Source of the DNA: Zavarzinia compransoris
GTDB lineage: Bacteria; Pseudomonadota; Alphaproteobacteria; Zavarziniales; Zavarziniaceae
Direction of reading: 5' to 3'
NCBI RefSeq assembly: GCF_003173055.1
Contig: NZ_QGLF01000002.1
Span: 248,322-312,321, forward strand
Length of the DNA stretch: 64,000 nucleotides
Shown here piece after piece: positions 1 through 8,230 of the stretch (position 1 is the first letter of the stretch; every line of letters starts with the position of its first letter). Under the pieces are notes generated by a model that was not told the origin of the DNA, searched no databases, and saw only the letters and a program-made list of their open reading frames with translations. A program made the position numbers and the translations under genes.

Positions 1-948
1 CCGTCGGGAGCGGTCGACCTCAAGGTCATCGATCACCTGGATGGGGAGGCGGCGCGCTGGCTGGCGGCCGCACCGCTGGCTTTCGTCGCCTTCGGCGATG
101 GTGATGGTCTTGCCGTCACCCTGGCGGGCGGGGCGCCCGGCTTTGCCGCCGCGGCCGGGCCGGGCCGACTGGAACTGCCGGCGGCCTGTCTCGACGACGC
201 CGGTTCCGCCAGGGTCGGTACCGGCTTCGGTTCCCTGTTCCTGGTGCCCGGGATCGGCGAAACCCTGCGGGTGAACGGCCGCGTCGCCGGCCTTCGGGAC
301 GGTGTGATCGCAGTGGCGGTCGAGGAATGCTATGCCCATTGCGCCAAGGCGCTGATCCGGTCCGATTTCTGGGCGGCGGCGCCGGGGGCGGGGTCCGCCG
401 CCGAATTTCCCGAAGCCTGCCGCTTCATGGCGCTGGCGACCATGGATGCGGCCGGGCGCCTGGACGTCAGCCCCAAGGGGGATCCGGCGGGCCTGCTGCT
501 GCGCCGGGCCGACGGCGCCCTGTGGTTCCCGGAACGCCCGGGCAACCGCCGGACCGACAGCTATCGCAATATCCTGAGCCGGCCGCGGCTGGCCGCCTGC
601 GCCCTGGTGCCGGGCGGTACGGCGGTGGCCTCGCTATCCGGGCGGCCGACGCTGACCGTGGCGGCGGCGGCCCGCACTCCCTTCGCGGTCGAGGGGAAAT
701 TGCCCCTGCTGGTGACGAGGGTCGATGCGCCGGTGCTCGAAATCGGGGAAAGCCCGGCCCTGGCCCGCGCCCGGCCCTGGCCGGCGGCGCCCCGCCCGGC
801 GGGGATCGATCCGGCGGCGGTCTTCACCGCGCATATCCGGCTGAACAGGGGCAGGAGCCTGCAGGCCCGGCTGGTCAGCACCGTGCTGGCGGTGCCGGGC
901 CTGATGGAGAAGGGCCTCGCCGGCGACTACAAGAAAAACCTCTACTGA
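1..948 (+). CDS. Pyridoxamine 5'-phosphate oxidase (PPOX) family flavoprotein, 5'-truncated
   Basis: The reading frame is open from the first base of the window, so the N-terminus lies outside it; the first internal ATG (244) falls in the middle of the domain and is not the true start. The core carries VPGIGETLRVNGRV followed about 60 residues later by FMALATMDAAGRLDVSPKGD and then a DSYRNIL segment. This is the order seen in FMN-binding split-barrel proteins of the PPOX superfamily, particularly the long MSMEG_1061-like group. Such proteins bind FMN or F420 and act as oxidoreductases of largely unknown substrate. The gene ends 46 bp before the convergent ahpF. The family call is firm; the substrate cannot be inferred. 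Confidence 0.8.
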   Translation, partial: PSGAVDLKVIDHLDGEAARWLAAAPLAFVAFGDGDGLAVTLAGGAPGFAAAAGPGRLELPAACLDDAGSARVGTGFGSLFLVPGIGETLRVNGRVAGLRDGVIAVAVEECYAHCAKALIRSDFWAAAPGAGSAAEFPEACRFMALATMDAAGRLDVSPKGDPAGLLLRRADGALWFPERPGNRRTDSYRNILSRPRLAACALVPGGTAVASLSGRPTLTVAAAARTPFAVEGKLPLLVTRVDAPVLEIGESPALARARPWPAAPRPAGIDPAAVFTAHIRLNRGRSLQARLVSTVLAVPGLMEKGLAGDYKKNLY

Positions 949-994
949 AGAGGAAGCGGGACCGCCGGTCGCCCGGCGGCCCCCGCCGCTTGCC

Positions 995-2569
995 TTACTC
1001 CGCCGCGGCCGCCACGGGGACGGAACTGCGGATCAGGTGGTCGAAGGCGCCGAGCGATGCCTTCGCGCCCTCGCCCATGGCGATGACGATCTGCTTGTAG
1101 GGCACGGTGGTCACGTCGCCGGCGGCGAAGACGCCGGCGACCGAGGTCTGGCCCTTGGCATCGACGATGATCTCGCCGCGCGGGGTCAGGTCCACCGGGC
1201 CGCCCTTCAGCCATTCGGTATTGGGCACCAGGCCGATCTGCACGAAGATGCCTTCGAGGTCGAGCTTGTGGCTCTCGCCGCTCTTCCGGTCCTTATAGGC
1301 GAGGCCGGTGACCTTCTGGCCGTCGCCCAGCACTGCCGTCGTCTGCGCTTCCATGACGATGGTGACATTGGGCAGGCTTTTCAGCTTGGTCACCAGCACC
1401 GCATCGGCCCGCAGCACATCCATGAACTCGAACAGGGTGACATGGGCGACGATGCCGGCAAGGTCGATCGCCGCCTCGACGCCGGAATTGCCGCCGCCGA
1501 TCACCGCGACGCGCTTGCCCTTGAACAGGGGGCCGTCGCAATGCGGGCAATAGGCGACGCCCTTGGTGCGATACTCTTTCTCGCCGGGCACGCCCATGTC
1601 GCGCCAGCGCGCCCCGGTCGCCAGGATCACGGCCTTGGAGCGGAGCTTGGCCCCGGATTCCAGTTCCACCTCGATCAGGTCACCGGCGGTCAGCTTGCCG
1701 GCCCGCTGAAGATTCATGATGTCCACGTCATAGGACTTCACATGTTCTTCGAGCCCGGCGGCAAGACGCGGCCCCTCGGTTTCCTTGACCGAGATGAAAT
1801 TCTCGATGCCCAGGGTGTCGAGCACCTGGCCGCCGAAGCGTTCGGCGACGACGCCGGTGCGGATGCCCTTCCGCGCGGCATAGATCGCGGCCGCCGCGCC
1901 GGCCGGGCCGCCGCCGACGACCAGCACGTCGAAGGGCGCCTTGGCGTCGATCTTCTCGGCCGCGCGCTTTTCGGCGCCGGTGTCCAGCTTCTTCAGGATC
2001 TCGCCCGCTTCCATGCGGCCCTGGCCGAAGACTTCGCCGTTCAGGTAGACGGTGGGCACGGCCATGATCTGCAGCGCCGTCACTTCGTCCTGGAACAGGG
2101 CGCCGTCGATCATCTCGTGGCGGATCCGGGGGTTCAGCACCGCCATCAGGTTCAGGGCCTGCACCACTTCCGGGCAGTTCTGGCAGGTCAGCGAGATATA
2201 GGTCTTGAAGGTGAAATCGCCGTCCAGGGCCTTGATCTGCTCGATCGTGTCCGCGTCCACCTTGGGCGGATAGCCGCCGACCTGGAGCAGGGCGAGCACG
2301 AGGGAGGTGAATTCATGGCCCATGGGCAGGCCGGAGAAGCGGATCCCCACCGAACCGTCCGGGCGGTTCAAGGCGAAGGAGGGCGTCTTCACGTCCGCGC
2401 CATTGTCTTCCCGCAGCGAGACCAGGGACGAGACGTCCTTGATATCGGCGAGCAGGGAGCGCATCTGCGCCGAGGCTTCGCTGTCGTCGAGGGAGGCCAC
2501 GATCTCGATCGGCGACGTGGCCCGTTCCATATAGCCCTTGAGCTGGGCCTTGAGCGTGGCGTCCAACAT
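995..2569 (-). CDS. ahpF: Alkyl hydroperoxide reductase subunit F
   Basis: This NADH-dependent flavoprotein disulfide reductase regenerates the peroxiredoxin AhpC in the cytoplasm. At 524 residues it has the usual AhpF length. The N-terminal double thioredoxin-fold domain carries the redox pair C129-x-x-C132 (TCQNCPE). An FAD-binding glycine motif GGGPAG follows at about 219-224, then the active disulfide C341-PH-C344, the NADH-binding GGGNSG at about 358-363, and the C-terminal FAD contact [12 protein letters not shown]. It lies 105 bp downstream of ahpC on the same strand, so the two probably form one peroxide-defence operon. Confidence 0.97.
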   Translation of the reverse strand: MLDATLKAQLKGYMERATSPIEIVASLDDSEASAQMRSLLADIKDVSSLVSLREDNGADVKTPSFALNRPDGSVGIRFSGLPMGHEFTSLVLALLQVGGYPPKVDADTIEQIKALDGDFTFKTYISLTCQNCPEVVQALNLMAVLNPRIRHEMIDGALFQDEVTALQIMAVPTVYLNGEVFGQGRMEAGEILKKLDTGAEKRAAEKIDAKAPFDVLVVGGGPAGAAAAIYAARKGIRTGVVAERFGGQVLDTLGIENFISVKETEGPRLAAGLEEHVKSYDVDIMNLQRAGKLTAGDLIEVELESGAKLRSKAVILATGARWRDMGVPGEKEYRTKGVAYCPHCDGPLFKGKRVAVIGGGNSGVEAAIDLAGIVAHVTLFEFMDVLRADAVLVTKLKSLPNVTIVMEAQTTAVLGDGQKVTGLAYKDRKSGESHKLDLEGIFVQIGLVPNTEWLKGGPVDLTPRGEIIVDAKGQTSVAGVFAAGDVTTVPYKQIVIAMGEGAKASLGAFDHLIRSSVPVAAAAE

Positions 2570-2674
2570 GACGGATTACCGACTTTCCGCGCCGAACGGG
2601 CGCTAAATAGAAAGTGTACGGGGCCGAAGCCCCCGGGGCCTGACGGCCCCGGACGCCCCGAGAGTGATGCGAAC

Positions 2675-3238
2675 TCAGATCTTGCCGACGAGATCCAGCG
2701 ACGGCTTCAGGGTCTCGGCGCCGGGGGTCCACTTCGCCGGGCAGACTTCGCCGGGGTGCGAGGCGACATACTGGGCGGCCTTCACCTTGCGGAGAAGTTC
2801 CTTGGCGTCGCGGCCGATGCCGTTGTCATGGACTTCGATGATCTTGATCAGGCCTTCGGGGTTGATCACGAAGGTGCCGCGATAGGCGAGGCCTTCTTCC
2901 TCGATCAGGACTTCGAAGTTGCGCGAGATCGCGAGGGTCGGGTCGGCGACCAGCGGATACTGGACCTTGCCGATGGTGTCCGAGGTGTCGTGCCAGGCCT
3001 TGTGGGTGAAATGGGTGTCGGTCGACACGCCGTAGATTTCGACGCCCAGGCCCTGGAATTCCGCGTAATTGTCGGCGAGGTCGCCCAGCTCGGTCGGGCA
3101 GACGAAGGTGAAGTCGGCCGGATAGAACACGAAGACCGACCACTTGCCCTTCAGCGTCTCGTTGGTCACTTCGACGAACTTGCCGTTGTGATAGGCCTGG
3201 GCCTTGAAGGGCTTCACTTCGGTATTGATCAGCGACAT
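2675..3238 (-). CDS. ahpC: Peroxiredoxin, alkyl hydroperoxide reductase subunit C
   Basis: This typical 2-Cys peroxiredoxin reduces H2O2, organic hydroperoxides and peroxynitrite. It is 187 residues long, the same as enterobacterial AhpC. The peroxidatic cysteine is C47 in FTFVCPTE and the resolving cysteine is C166 in [10 protein letters not shown]; the GG(L)G/YF-type robustness features are not obvious. It is first in an ahpC-ahpF operon. The upstream region contains an AT-rich near-palindrome that could be a metalloregulator site (see 3348-3364); I could not recognise an OxyR box. Confidence 0.97.
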   Translation of the reverse strand: MSLINTEVKPFKAQAYHNGKFVEVTNETLKGKWSVFVFYPADFTFVCPTELGDLADNYAEFQGLGVEIYGVSTDTHFTHKAWHDTSDTIGKVQYPLVADPTLAISRNFEVLIEEEGLAYRGTFVINPEGLIKIIEVHDNGIGRDAKELLRKVKAAQYVASHPGEVCPAKWTPGAETLKPSLDLVGKI

Positions 3239-3347
3239 CTGACTATCCTCTCGGGTTTGAAGCAGGACGAAGGGCCCGCCACGGGTTTCTCCGTCGGGTG
3301 TCTAATTACACCTAACCGCCTGACTGCGTGACTAAAATGGCAGCCAG

Positions 3348-3364
3348 ATTAGAATTATTCAAGA
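3348..3364. promoter_or_regulatory. Candidate iron-responsive (Irr/ICE-like) operator upstream of ahpC
   Basis: The sequence attagaattattcaaga is a near-palindrome centred on a GAAT-T-ATTC core, in an AT-rich patch about 110 bp upstream of the ahpC start. It matches 11 of the 14 fixed positions of the rhizobial iron control element consensus (TTTAGAA-NNR-TTCTAAA) recalled from memory. Irr or another Fur/PerR-family regulator is therefore a possible ligand; this is inference only. Confidence 0.3.
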
Positions 3365-3481
3365 GGGCTGCGCGATGGTTTTCGTGATCGAGTGATCGGT
3401 CGGTCCGATCACCGGCCCCCGTGGCCGGCAGGGGCGGGGGCGGCTGAGGCGGCAGTATCGGCCGGGCGGCGGCGGCCTGCC

Positions 3482-3495
3482 TTGCGCTGGATCAA
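3482..3495. promoter_or_regulatory. Candidate FNR/FixK-type box
   Basis: TTGCG-CTGG-ATCAA matches the FNR/FixK consensus TTGAT-N4-ATCAA in eight of ten defined positions. It lies 217 bp upstream of the DUF2189 start, so it would need a long leader to act as a class II activator site there. Confidence 0.3.
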
Positions 3496-3712
3496 GGGGT
3501 GCATGATGGGCCGCGACAAGGGGAAATTCCAGGCGTATCTTCAACCCCGGGGTCGCGGACTGGTCATGGTCGGACAGTCGGGTGAGGCGTTTCGCCACGG
3601 CCGGCCCCAGGGCTCCCGGTCCCGGCGCGATGCCTTTCGCGGTGGGCGGTCAACGATCAGGACGGCGCCGATCGGGAACGATGATCGGCAACGCCGATTG
3701 GGGAGAAACGCC

Positions 3713-4576
3713 ATGACCATCCGCAATCCGGTCGAATGGGGGGCCGACTTCGTTTCCGGCGCGGCCCGCGCCTTCGGTGCCGCCGGGCACGACATCTACC
3801 GCGAGGACGCGGACGCGGCCCTGCCCCTGCCGGCGATCCGCCGGCTCGATCTGGCCGATCTCGGCACCGTGCTGGCCCGGGGCCTGCGGGATTTCGCCGC
3901 CTGCCGCACCGATGTGATCTTCCTCTGCCTCGTCTATCCGGTGATCGGGCTGGTGCTCAGCCGGGCGGCGATGGAACAGGCCTTGCTGCCGCTGGTCTTC
4001 CCGCTGGCCGCCGGCTTCGCCCTGATCGGGCCCCTGGCCGGCGTCGGGCTTTACGAACTCAGCCGCCAGCGCGAGACGGGGGGCGAGGTGTCGTGGCTGG
4101 GGGCGCTGCATGTCCTGCGCTCGCCGTCGATCGTCGGCATCGCCCTGCTCGGCCTGGTCCTGGTCGGCATGTTCTTCGCGTGGCAGTTCGCCGCCGTCGC
4201 CATCTATGACGCGACCCTGGGGCCGCAGCCGCCGGCCTCGCTGGCCGCTTTCCTGCACGACGTGCTGAACACGCGCCAGGGCCTGATCATGACCGCGATC
4301 GGCCTCGGGGTCGGTTTCGTCTTCGCCGTCGCCGTGCTCACGATCTCGGTCGTGTCCTTCCCGATGATGGTGGACCGCCATGCCCGGGTCGATGTCGCCG
4401 TGCTGACCTCGCTGCGGGCGGTCGCTACCAACCCGGGGGTCATGGCCGCCTGGGGGCTGGTCGTCGCCGGGCTGCTCTTCCTCGGCAGCCTGCCGATGTT
4501 CGCCGGGCTCGTCGTCGTCCTGCCCGTGCTCGGCCATGCCACCTGGCATCTCTACCGGCGGATGGTGGGGCGCTGA
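3713..4576 (+). CDS. DUF2189 domain-containing integral membrane protein
   Basis: This 287-residue inner-membrane protein of unknown function carries about six hydrophobic segments. An N-terminal soluble stretch with RRLDLADLGTVLARGLRDF precedes them, and a characteristic central loop reads GLYELSRQRETGGEVSW. This arrangement fits the DUF2189 family. I place the start at 3713 because GGGGAGA sits about eight bases upstream and the frame upstream has non-protein-like composition. In other alphaproteobacteria the family often sits near respiratory or FNR-controlled genes (recalled, not checked). Confidence 0.8.
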   Translation: MTIRNPVEWGADFVSGAARAFGAAGHDIYREDADAALPLPAIRRLDLADLGTVLARGLRDFAACRTDVIFLCLVYPVIGLVLSRAAMEQALLPLVFPLAAGFALIGPLAGVGLYELSRQRETGGEVSWLGALHVLRSPSIVGIALLGLVLVGMFFAWQFAAVAIYDATLGPQPPASLAAFLHDVLNTRQGLIMTAIGLGVGFVFAVAVLTISVVSFPMMVDRHARVDVAVLTSLRAVATNPGVMAAWGLVVAGLLFLGSLPMFAGLVVVLPVLGHATWHLYRRMVGR

Positions 4577-4654
4577 GCCCCCCTTGCAAAGCACCCCGTC
4601 GTTCCCACGTCCAGGGCGGCGGGGCGCCTCCCGTCCGGAAAGCCAGGATATGCC

Positions 4655-4798
4655 ATGACCGAACCCGAATCCCGACCGCCGGCCCGCAAGCCCGACTTCG
4701 CCGGCCCGGGCCGCCTGGGGCGATGGCTGCTCATTCTCGTCTCGGCCGGCGTGCTGATCCGGATCGCGGTCGACGTCGCCCAGACCTACGGTTGGTGA
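4655..4798 (+). CDS. Small single-pass membrane protein, 47 aa
   Basis: The short frame starts at ATG 4655, preceded by AAGCCAGGA as a ribosome-binding site, and encodes about 22 hydrophilic, proline-rich residues followed by one hydrophobic helix (WLLILVSAGVLIRIAVDVAQ). It lies 78 bp downstream of the DUF2189 gene on the same strand and may be co-transcribed with it. I do not recognise a family. The codon usage and the good Shine-Dalgarno make it a plausible small gene. Confidence 0.5.
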   Translation: MTEPESRPPARKPDFAGPGRLGRWLLILVSAGVLIRIAVDVAQTYGW

Positions 4799-4875
4799 CG
4801 GCCGTCACGGCCGGCCCCTTGCCCGGGCAGGGCGAAAGGCCGAAACTGGCGCCGGAATTCGGTGGGGGAAATCTG

Positions 4876-5268
4876 ATGCGCCTTTTGCTGCTTGCGACCG
4901 GTTTTCTCGCCCTCGGCATCGGCTCGGCGGCGGCCGGCTCGTCCAGCTTCCAGCGGTCCTGCACCGACATCCGGCTGGAGGTGGACCGCCGGTCGGTCTA
5001 CCTGAGTGCCACCTGCGACAACGGCCGGGGCCGGCAGCGCGGCACCGATATCGAATTGACCGGCATCCACAATGACGACGGCCGCCTGGTGCGCGGCACG
5101 CCCGGCGCCGCCAGCTCGTTCCAGCGCAGCTGCCGGGATATCCGGATCGACGCCAGTCGCAAGCGCGTCGTGCTCGAGGCGACCTGCCAGTCCCGCTCCG
5201 GCCGCTGGCGCGACACGCGGATCGAAATCGAGGACATCCACAACATCAACGGCCGCCTGCAACGCTAG
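4876..5268 (+). CDS. Secreted cyanovirin-N homology (CVNH) domain protein
   Basis: A 130-residue exported protein. Residues 1-20 form a clear signal peptide (LLLLATGFLALGIGSAAA). The mature part is two tandem copies of about 50 residues, each opening with SSFQRSC-x-DIR(L/I), containing a second cysteine (SATC, EATC) and closing with I-x-I/L-x-x-IHN-x-(D/N)GRL. This internal duplication with paired cysteines is the CVNH fold, a lectin fold in cyanobacteria, fungi and some bacteria. The start at 4876 follows GGGGGAAAT and gives a standard signal peptide. The likely location is periplasmic or extracellular; sugar binding is family-level inference. Confidence 0.8.
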   Translation: MRLLLLATGFLALGIGSAAAGSSSFQRSCTDIRLEVDRRSVYLSATCDNGRGRQRGTDIELTGIHNDDGRLVRGTPGAASSFQRSCRDIRIDASRKRVVLEATCQSRSGRWRDTRIEIEDIHNINGRLQR

Positions 5269-5350
5269 GGCCGGGCGTCGCCCTGCCCCTCGCCCGGGCC
5301 GAGGAGGAGCATCAGCCTGCCCGTATTGTCCTCACGAGGGTTTCGCGGAC

Positions 5351-5509
5351 ATGTGTCGCACTGATATCGGTGTTTCGCTACCGAGCATTGATGCCGATCG
5401 GGTCAAGGCGCTGAGGGGCCGGGGCCTGGGCGCCACAGCCATCGCCAGGGCACTCGGCATCGGCTACAGGGCGCCGGAGGCCGCAGCACCGCTCGGTGCC
5501 CTCGCATGA
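5351..5509 (+). CDS. Resolvase-type helix-turn-helix fragment, 52 aa
   Basis: Residues 12-37 (IDADRVKALRGRGLGATA and onward to ARALGIG) match the C-terminal DNA-binding HTH of serine recombinases, but the catalytic domain is absent and the sequence after GIG does not follow the family. The stop overlaps the next start as ATGA, so translation is coupled to the nucleotidyltransferase-like gene. It may be a decayed recombinase tail or a domesticated DNA-binding regulator. Confidence 0.45.
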   Translation: MCRTDIGVSLPSIDADRVKALRGRGLGATAIARALGIGYRAPEAAAPLGALA

Positions 5510-6105
5510 CCGCTTATCGCCCGCAGTATCTGGAGGCCCTTGCCCTGATCGCCAGGGCTGCCAGCGCCACCGTGAAGGCCGGAGGAGCCGCACCCATTCT
5601 TGTCGGGGGCGCTGCGGTCGAGTTCTTCACCGGCGGCGCCATCACCTCGGGGGACTTCGATCTCTGGACCGGGGCGGACGACCTGATCAGGCGGAACCTC
5701 TTGGCGGTGGGGTTCAAGGACGAGGACAGGCAGGGCCGCCTTGTCCGTGGCTTCTACCACCCGGACCTCGACATGGGCGTGGAACTGGTCAGCGGTCATC
5801 TGTTCGATGGGCGGTGCGACCGGGCCCGGCTCGTCCTCGCCAGGATCGGGAAGGACACGATCCACCTCGCGCCCATCGAGGACCTGATTGCCGACCGCAT
5901 GGGCCAATATAATTCTTCCCCGCAGAAGGTCCCCGCCATGTTGGAACAGGCTGCCGTCCTCTACCTCCTTGCGGACGGCCTGGACGACGCCTACCTTCAC
6001 AGGCGTATTCACGAGGATACCGCCGGAGACTTCGGTCTCCCCGACCTCAAGGACGCAGCACAGGAGCTGGCGAGCAAGCATGAGCGATCGCGCCGTCACG
6101 ATTGA
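5506..6105 (+). CDS. Nucleotidyltransferase-like (AbiEii/DUF6036-type) protein
   Basis: A 199-residue cytoplasmic protein. Near the N-terminus it shows ILVGGAAVEFFTGG followed by SGDFDLWTG, which resembles the GG...(D/S)-x-D-x-D/L core of minimal nucleotidyltransferases of the AbiEii and DUF6036 type. The usual first metal-binding aspartate appears as G-D-F-D. A later segment, IHLAPIEDLIADRMGQ, matches the conserved helix of this superfamily. It is the middle gene of a three-gene coupled set, overlapping the HTH fragment by 4 nt and the small downstream gene by 26 nt. Such proteins are often toxins or phage-defence components; that role is inferred from family and context only. Confidence 0.55.
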   Translation: MTAYRPQYLEALALIARAASATVKAGGAAPILVGGAAVEFFTGGAITSGDFDLWTGADDLIRRNLLAVGFKDEDRQGRLVRGFYHPDLDMGVELVSGHLFDGRCDRARLVLARIGKDTIHLAPIEDLIADRMGQYNSSPQKVPAMLEQAAVLYLLADGLDDAYLHRRIHEDTAGDFGLPDLKDAAQELASKHERSRRHD

Positions 6106-6283
6106 AGAGCAGGCCGAACGTATCGCCCGCAGGGTCGAGGCCCTGGGGTGGTCTTCCGTGCCCGCCCCGGTCAACGATGGGGCTCGCCGGACGGTGGAGA
6201 AGCGGCGCCTGTTGAAGGCGATCGAGGAGAACGCCAAGGCCCAAGGGCGGGAGCCGAGGTTCCTGCTGCCGGCCAAGGGGTAA
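6080..6283 (+). CDS. Small hypothetical protein coupled to the nucleotidyltransferase-like gene, 67 aa
   Basis: The frame starts inside the upstream gene (26-nt overlap) and encodes a charged, mostly helical 67-residue protein (MSDRAVTIEEQAERIARRVE at the N-terminus, ending FLLPAKG). I recognise no family. The overlap makes independent expression unlikely, so it is probably a partner of the upstream protein. Confidence 0.5.
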   Translation: MSDRAVTIEEQAERIARRVEALGWSSVPAPVNDGARRTVEKRRLLKAIEENAKAQGREPRFLLPAKG

Positions 6284-6418
6284 CGCTCCTTCCGGCGGCC
6301 TTGATTTATGCCCCTGATGATGCGGTCCGGGCCTTAGGCAAGGTTGCCCCCTCAACTGGACACGCGCCACATCGGCAAGTCATCGATTTCAAAGGAAAAT
6401 CCGCAGCGCCGGTACGGT

Positions 6419-6494
6419 TGGTGGAGCTGAGGGGAATCGAACCCCTGACCTCCTCATTGCGAACGAGGCGCTCTCCCATCTGAGCTACAGCCCC
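6419..6494 (-). tRNA. tRNA-Ala (anticodon CGC)
   Basis: Read on the minus strand the 76-nt sequence folds into a complete cloverleaf with GGGGCTG paired to CAGCTCC, anticodon loop TTCGCAA, T-loop TTCGATT and encoded CCA. The G3-U70 wobble pair in the acceptor stem is the alanine identity element, which confirms the isotype. Its 3' end points toward the small accessory module at 5.3-6.3 kb. Confidence 0.97.
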
Positions 6495-6611
6495 GTACCC
6501 GCCGCTTGCGAGGCGCGAAAAATGCTCTAAGCGATATCGTCTGTCAAGCGGGTTGCGTAACGGCGTTTCACGCCCTACATCGGCAGGGGTCAGACCCCGG
6601 ATGGACCGCCG

Positions 6612-6902
6612 ATGATTGCCCTGCTTCAGACCATCGACCTCGTTCTCAGCCTCTATACCTGGGTGCTGATCATTGCCGCCGTGCTGTCGTGGCTGGTCGC
6701 ACTCAATGTGGTCAATCCCTACAGCCCGGCGGTGCGCTCGCTCGGGCGCGGGATCCAGGTCCTGACCGAGCCGCTGCTACGCCCGATTCGCCGGGTGGTG
6801 CCGGCGGCCGGCGGGATGGATTTCTCGCCCCTGATCCTGCTGATCGCCATCTACTTCCTGCGCCGCTTCATCCCGGAAATCGTGCTCGGCACCCTGGGAT
6901 GA
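6612..6902 (+). CDS. yggT: YggT family membrane protein
   Basis: A 96-residue integral membrane protein with two hydrophobic hairpins and the family's central NPYSPAVRSLGRG and TEPLLRPIRRVVP motifs. The family is linked to osmotic/potassium homeostasis and, in other bacteria, to division-associated membrane functions. It overlaps the next gene by 4 nt (ATGA), the usual yggT-yggU arrangement. Confidence 0.92.
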   Translation: MIALLQTIDLVLSLYTWVLIIAAVLSWLVALNVVNPYSPAVRSLGRGIQVLTEPLLRPIRRVVPAAGGMDFSPLILLIAIYFLRRFIPEIVLGTLG

Positions 6903-7237
6903 GCGAACTGCCCTATCGGCCCGGGGTGGACGGCCAAGGGGTGCTGCTGGCGGTCCGGCTGTCGCCGCGGGCCTCGCGCAATGCGGTCGAGGGGGTCGTC
7001 GCCGGGGCCGACGGGCGGGCGGCGCTTTCGATCAAGCTGAACGCCCCGCCGGTCGACGGTGCCGCCAACGAAGCCCTGGTCCGCTTCGTCGCCGCCGGGC
7101 TCGGCATCGGCAAGTCGGCGGTCGCGATCAAAAGCGGCCACACCGCGCGGCAAAAACTGCTGCACATCGCCGGTGCGGCACCAGACCTGTTGCACCGTAT
7201 CGACAAATGGCTTAACCCCGCGCCATCCAGGATCTGA
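6899..7237 (+). CDS. yggU: DUF167 family protein (YggU)
   Basis: A 112-residue soluble protein with the DUF167 core: RLSPRASRNAVEG, the signature LNAPPVDGAANEALVRF and a late SGHTARQKLLHI segment. Function is unknown. The start at 6899 overlaps the yggT stop, so the two are translationally coupled; folD follows after 12 bp. Confidence 0.92.
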   Translation: MSELPYRPGVDGQGVLLAVRLSPRASRNAVEGVVAGADGRAALSIKLNAPPVDGAANEALVRFVAAGLGIGKSAVAIKSGHTARQKLLHIAGAAPDLLHRIDKWLNPAPSRI

Positions 7238-7249
7238 CGGGGTTTTCCC

Positions 7250-8140
7250 ATGACCGCAGCGATCATCGACGGCAAGGCTTTCGCGGCCGGCCTCCGCCAG
7301 CGCGTGGCCCAGCATGTGGCCCGCCTGCGCGAGGACCACGGCCTCGTGCCCGGGCTTGCGGTCGTGCTCGTCGGCGACGATCCGGCCAGCCATGTCTATG
7401 TCCGCAACAAGGGCGAGCAGACCAAGGCGGCGGGGATGAATTCCTTCGAATTCCGCCTGCCCGACGACGCCCCGGAAAGCGCCCTGCTGGAGCGGGTGGC
7501 GGCGCTGAACGCGGACCCGGCGGTGCACGGTATCCTGGTGCAATTGCCCCTGCCGAAGCATATGGATGCGGCCAAGGTGATCGACCTGATCGATCCGGCC
7601 AAGGATGTCGACGGCTTCCATGTCGTCAATGCCGGGAAACTGGCGGTCGGCGCCGACGGCATCGTGCCCTGCACGCCGCTCGGCTGCCTGATGCTGATCC
7701 GCGACCGGCTGGGCCCCCGGCTCGCCGGGCTGAACGCGGTGGTCATCGGCCGCTCCAACATCGTCGGCAAGCCCATGGCGCAACTGTTGCTGCGCGAAAG
7801 CTGCACCGTCACCGTCGCCCATTCGAAGACCCGCGACCTGCCGGCCCTGGCCCGCAGCGCCGATATCCTGGTCGCCGCCGTCGGCGTGCCGGAAATGGTG
7901 AAGGGCGATTGGGTGAAGCCCGGCGCCGTGGTCATCGACGTCGGCATGAACCGCATCCCCAAGGCGGACGGCAGCGGCACCCGCCTGGTCGGCGACGTCG
8001 CCTTTGCCGAGGCCGCGGCGGTGGCCGGCCATATCACGCCGGTGCCCGGCGGCGTCGGCCCCATGACCATCGCCTGCCTGCTGGCCAATACGCTGACCGC
8101 TGCCTGCGCCCGCGCCGGCCTGCCGGTACCGGCGCTCTGA
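7250..8140 (+). CDS. folD: Bifunctional methylenetetrahydrofolate dehydrogenase / methenyltetrahydrofolate cyclohydrolase
   Basis: FolD interconverts 5,10-methylene-, 5,10-methenyl- and 10-formyl-tetrahydrofolate using NADP in the cytosol. At 296 residues it has standard length. Visible family motifs are [14 protein letters not shown] (catalytic Lys after Tyr), [13 protein letters not shown], the NADP-site [18 protein letters not shown], and the C-terminal [16 protein letters not shown]. It follows yggU by 12 bp and is probably in the same transcript. Confidence 0.97.
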   Translation: MTAAIIDGKAFAAGLRQRVAQHVARLREDHGLVPGLAVVLVGDDPASHVYVRNKGEQTKAAGMNSFEFRLPDDAPESALLERVAALNADPAVHGILVQLPLPKHMDAAKVIDLIDPAKDVDGFHVVNAGKLAVGADGIVPCTPLGCLMLIRDRLGPRLAGLNAVVIGRSNIVGKPMAQLLLRESCTVTVAHSKTRDLPALARSADILVAAVGVPEMVKGDWVKPGAVVIDVGMNRIPKADGSGTRLVGDVAFAEAAAVAGHITPVPGGVGPMTIACLLANTLTAACARAGLPVPAL

Positions 8141-8153
8141 CTTAGCCGGGCTT

Positions 8154-8171
8154 AATCGGACCAATCCGATT
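8154..8171. repeat. Palindrome AATCGGA-CCAA-TCCGATT between folD and the LysE/ArgO gene
   Basis: A perfect 7-bp inverted repeat with a 4-bp loop lies 13 bp after the folD stop and about 60 bp before the exporter start. It lacks a T-run, so it could be a regulator operator for the exporter or a weak terminator hairpin. Confidence 0.4.
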
Positions 8172-8230
8172 TAACTGGGCTGAAGGGCCGGGGCCTTCTA
8201 TCACCGCCGCATTCCAACCCGGGTGCGCGC

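Larger units (their letters stand above)
3239..3712. other. Intergenic region between divergent ahpC and the DUF2189 gene
   Basis: This 474-bp stretch holds the divergent promoters of ahpC and the DUF2189 gene. Two candidate regulatory sites are visible (3348-3364 and 3482-3495). Possible reading frames in it have skewed Arg/Pro/Gly-rich composition and no recognisable domain, so I do not call them genes. The region near 3300-3360 is clearly more AT-rich than its surroundings. Confidence 0.5.

Noticed and set aside
1037-3331. Long plus-strand frame opposite ahpF and ahpC
   Set aside because: Antisense of two clearly recognised genes; His/Asp/Gly-rich composition typical of GC-shadow frames.
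3392-3712. N-terminal extension of the DUF2189 protein
   Set aside because: In-frame upstream codons give an Arg/Gly-rich unconserved peptide, and a Shine-Dalgarno lies right before ATG 3713.
6284-6418. Possible attachment-site duplicate of the tRNA-Ala 3' end next to the three-gene module
   Set aside because: No copy of the tRNA 3' sequence was found on the far side (5269-5350), so integration at the tRNA is only suggestive.
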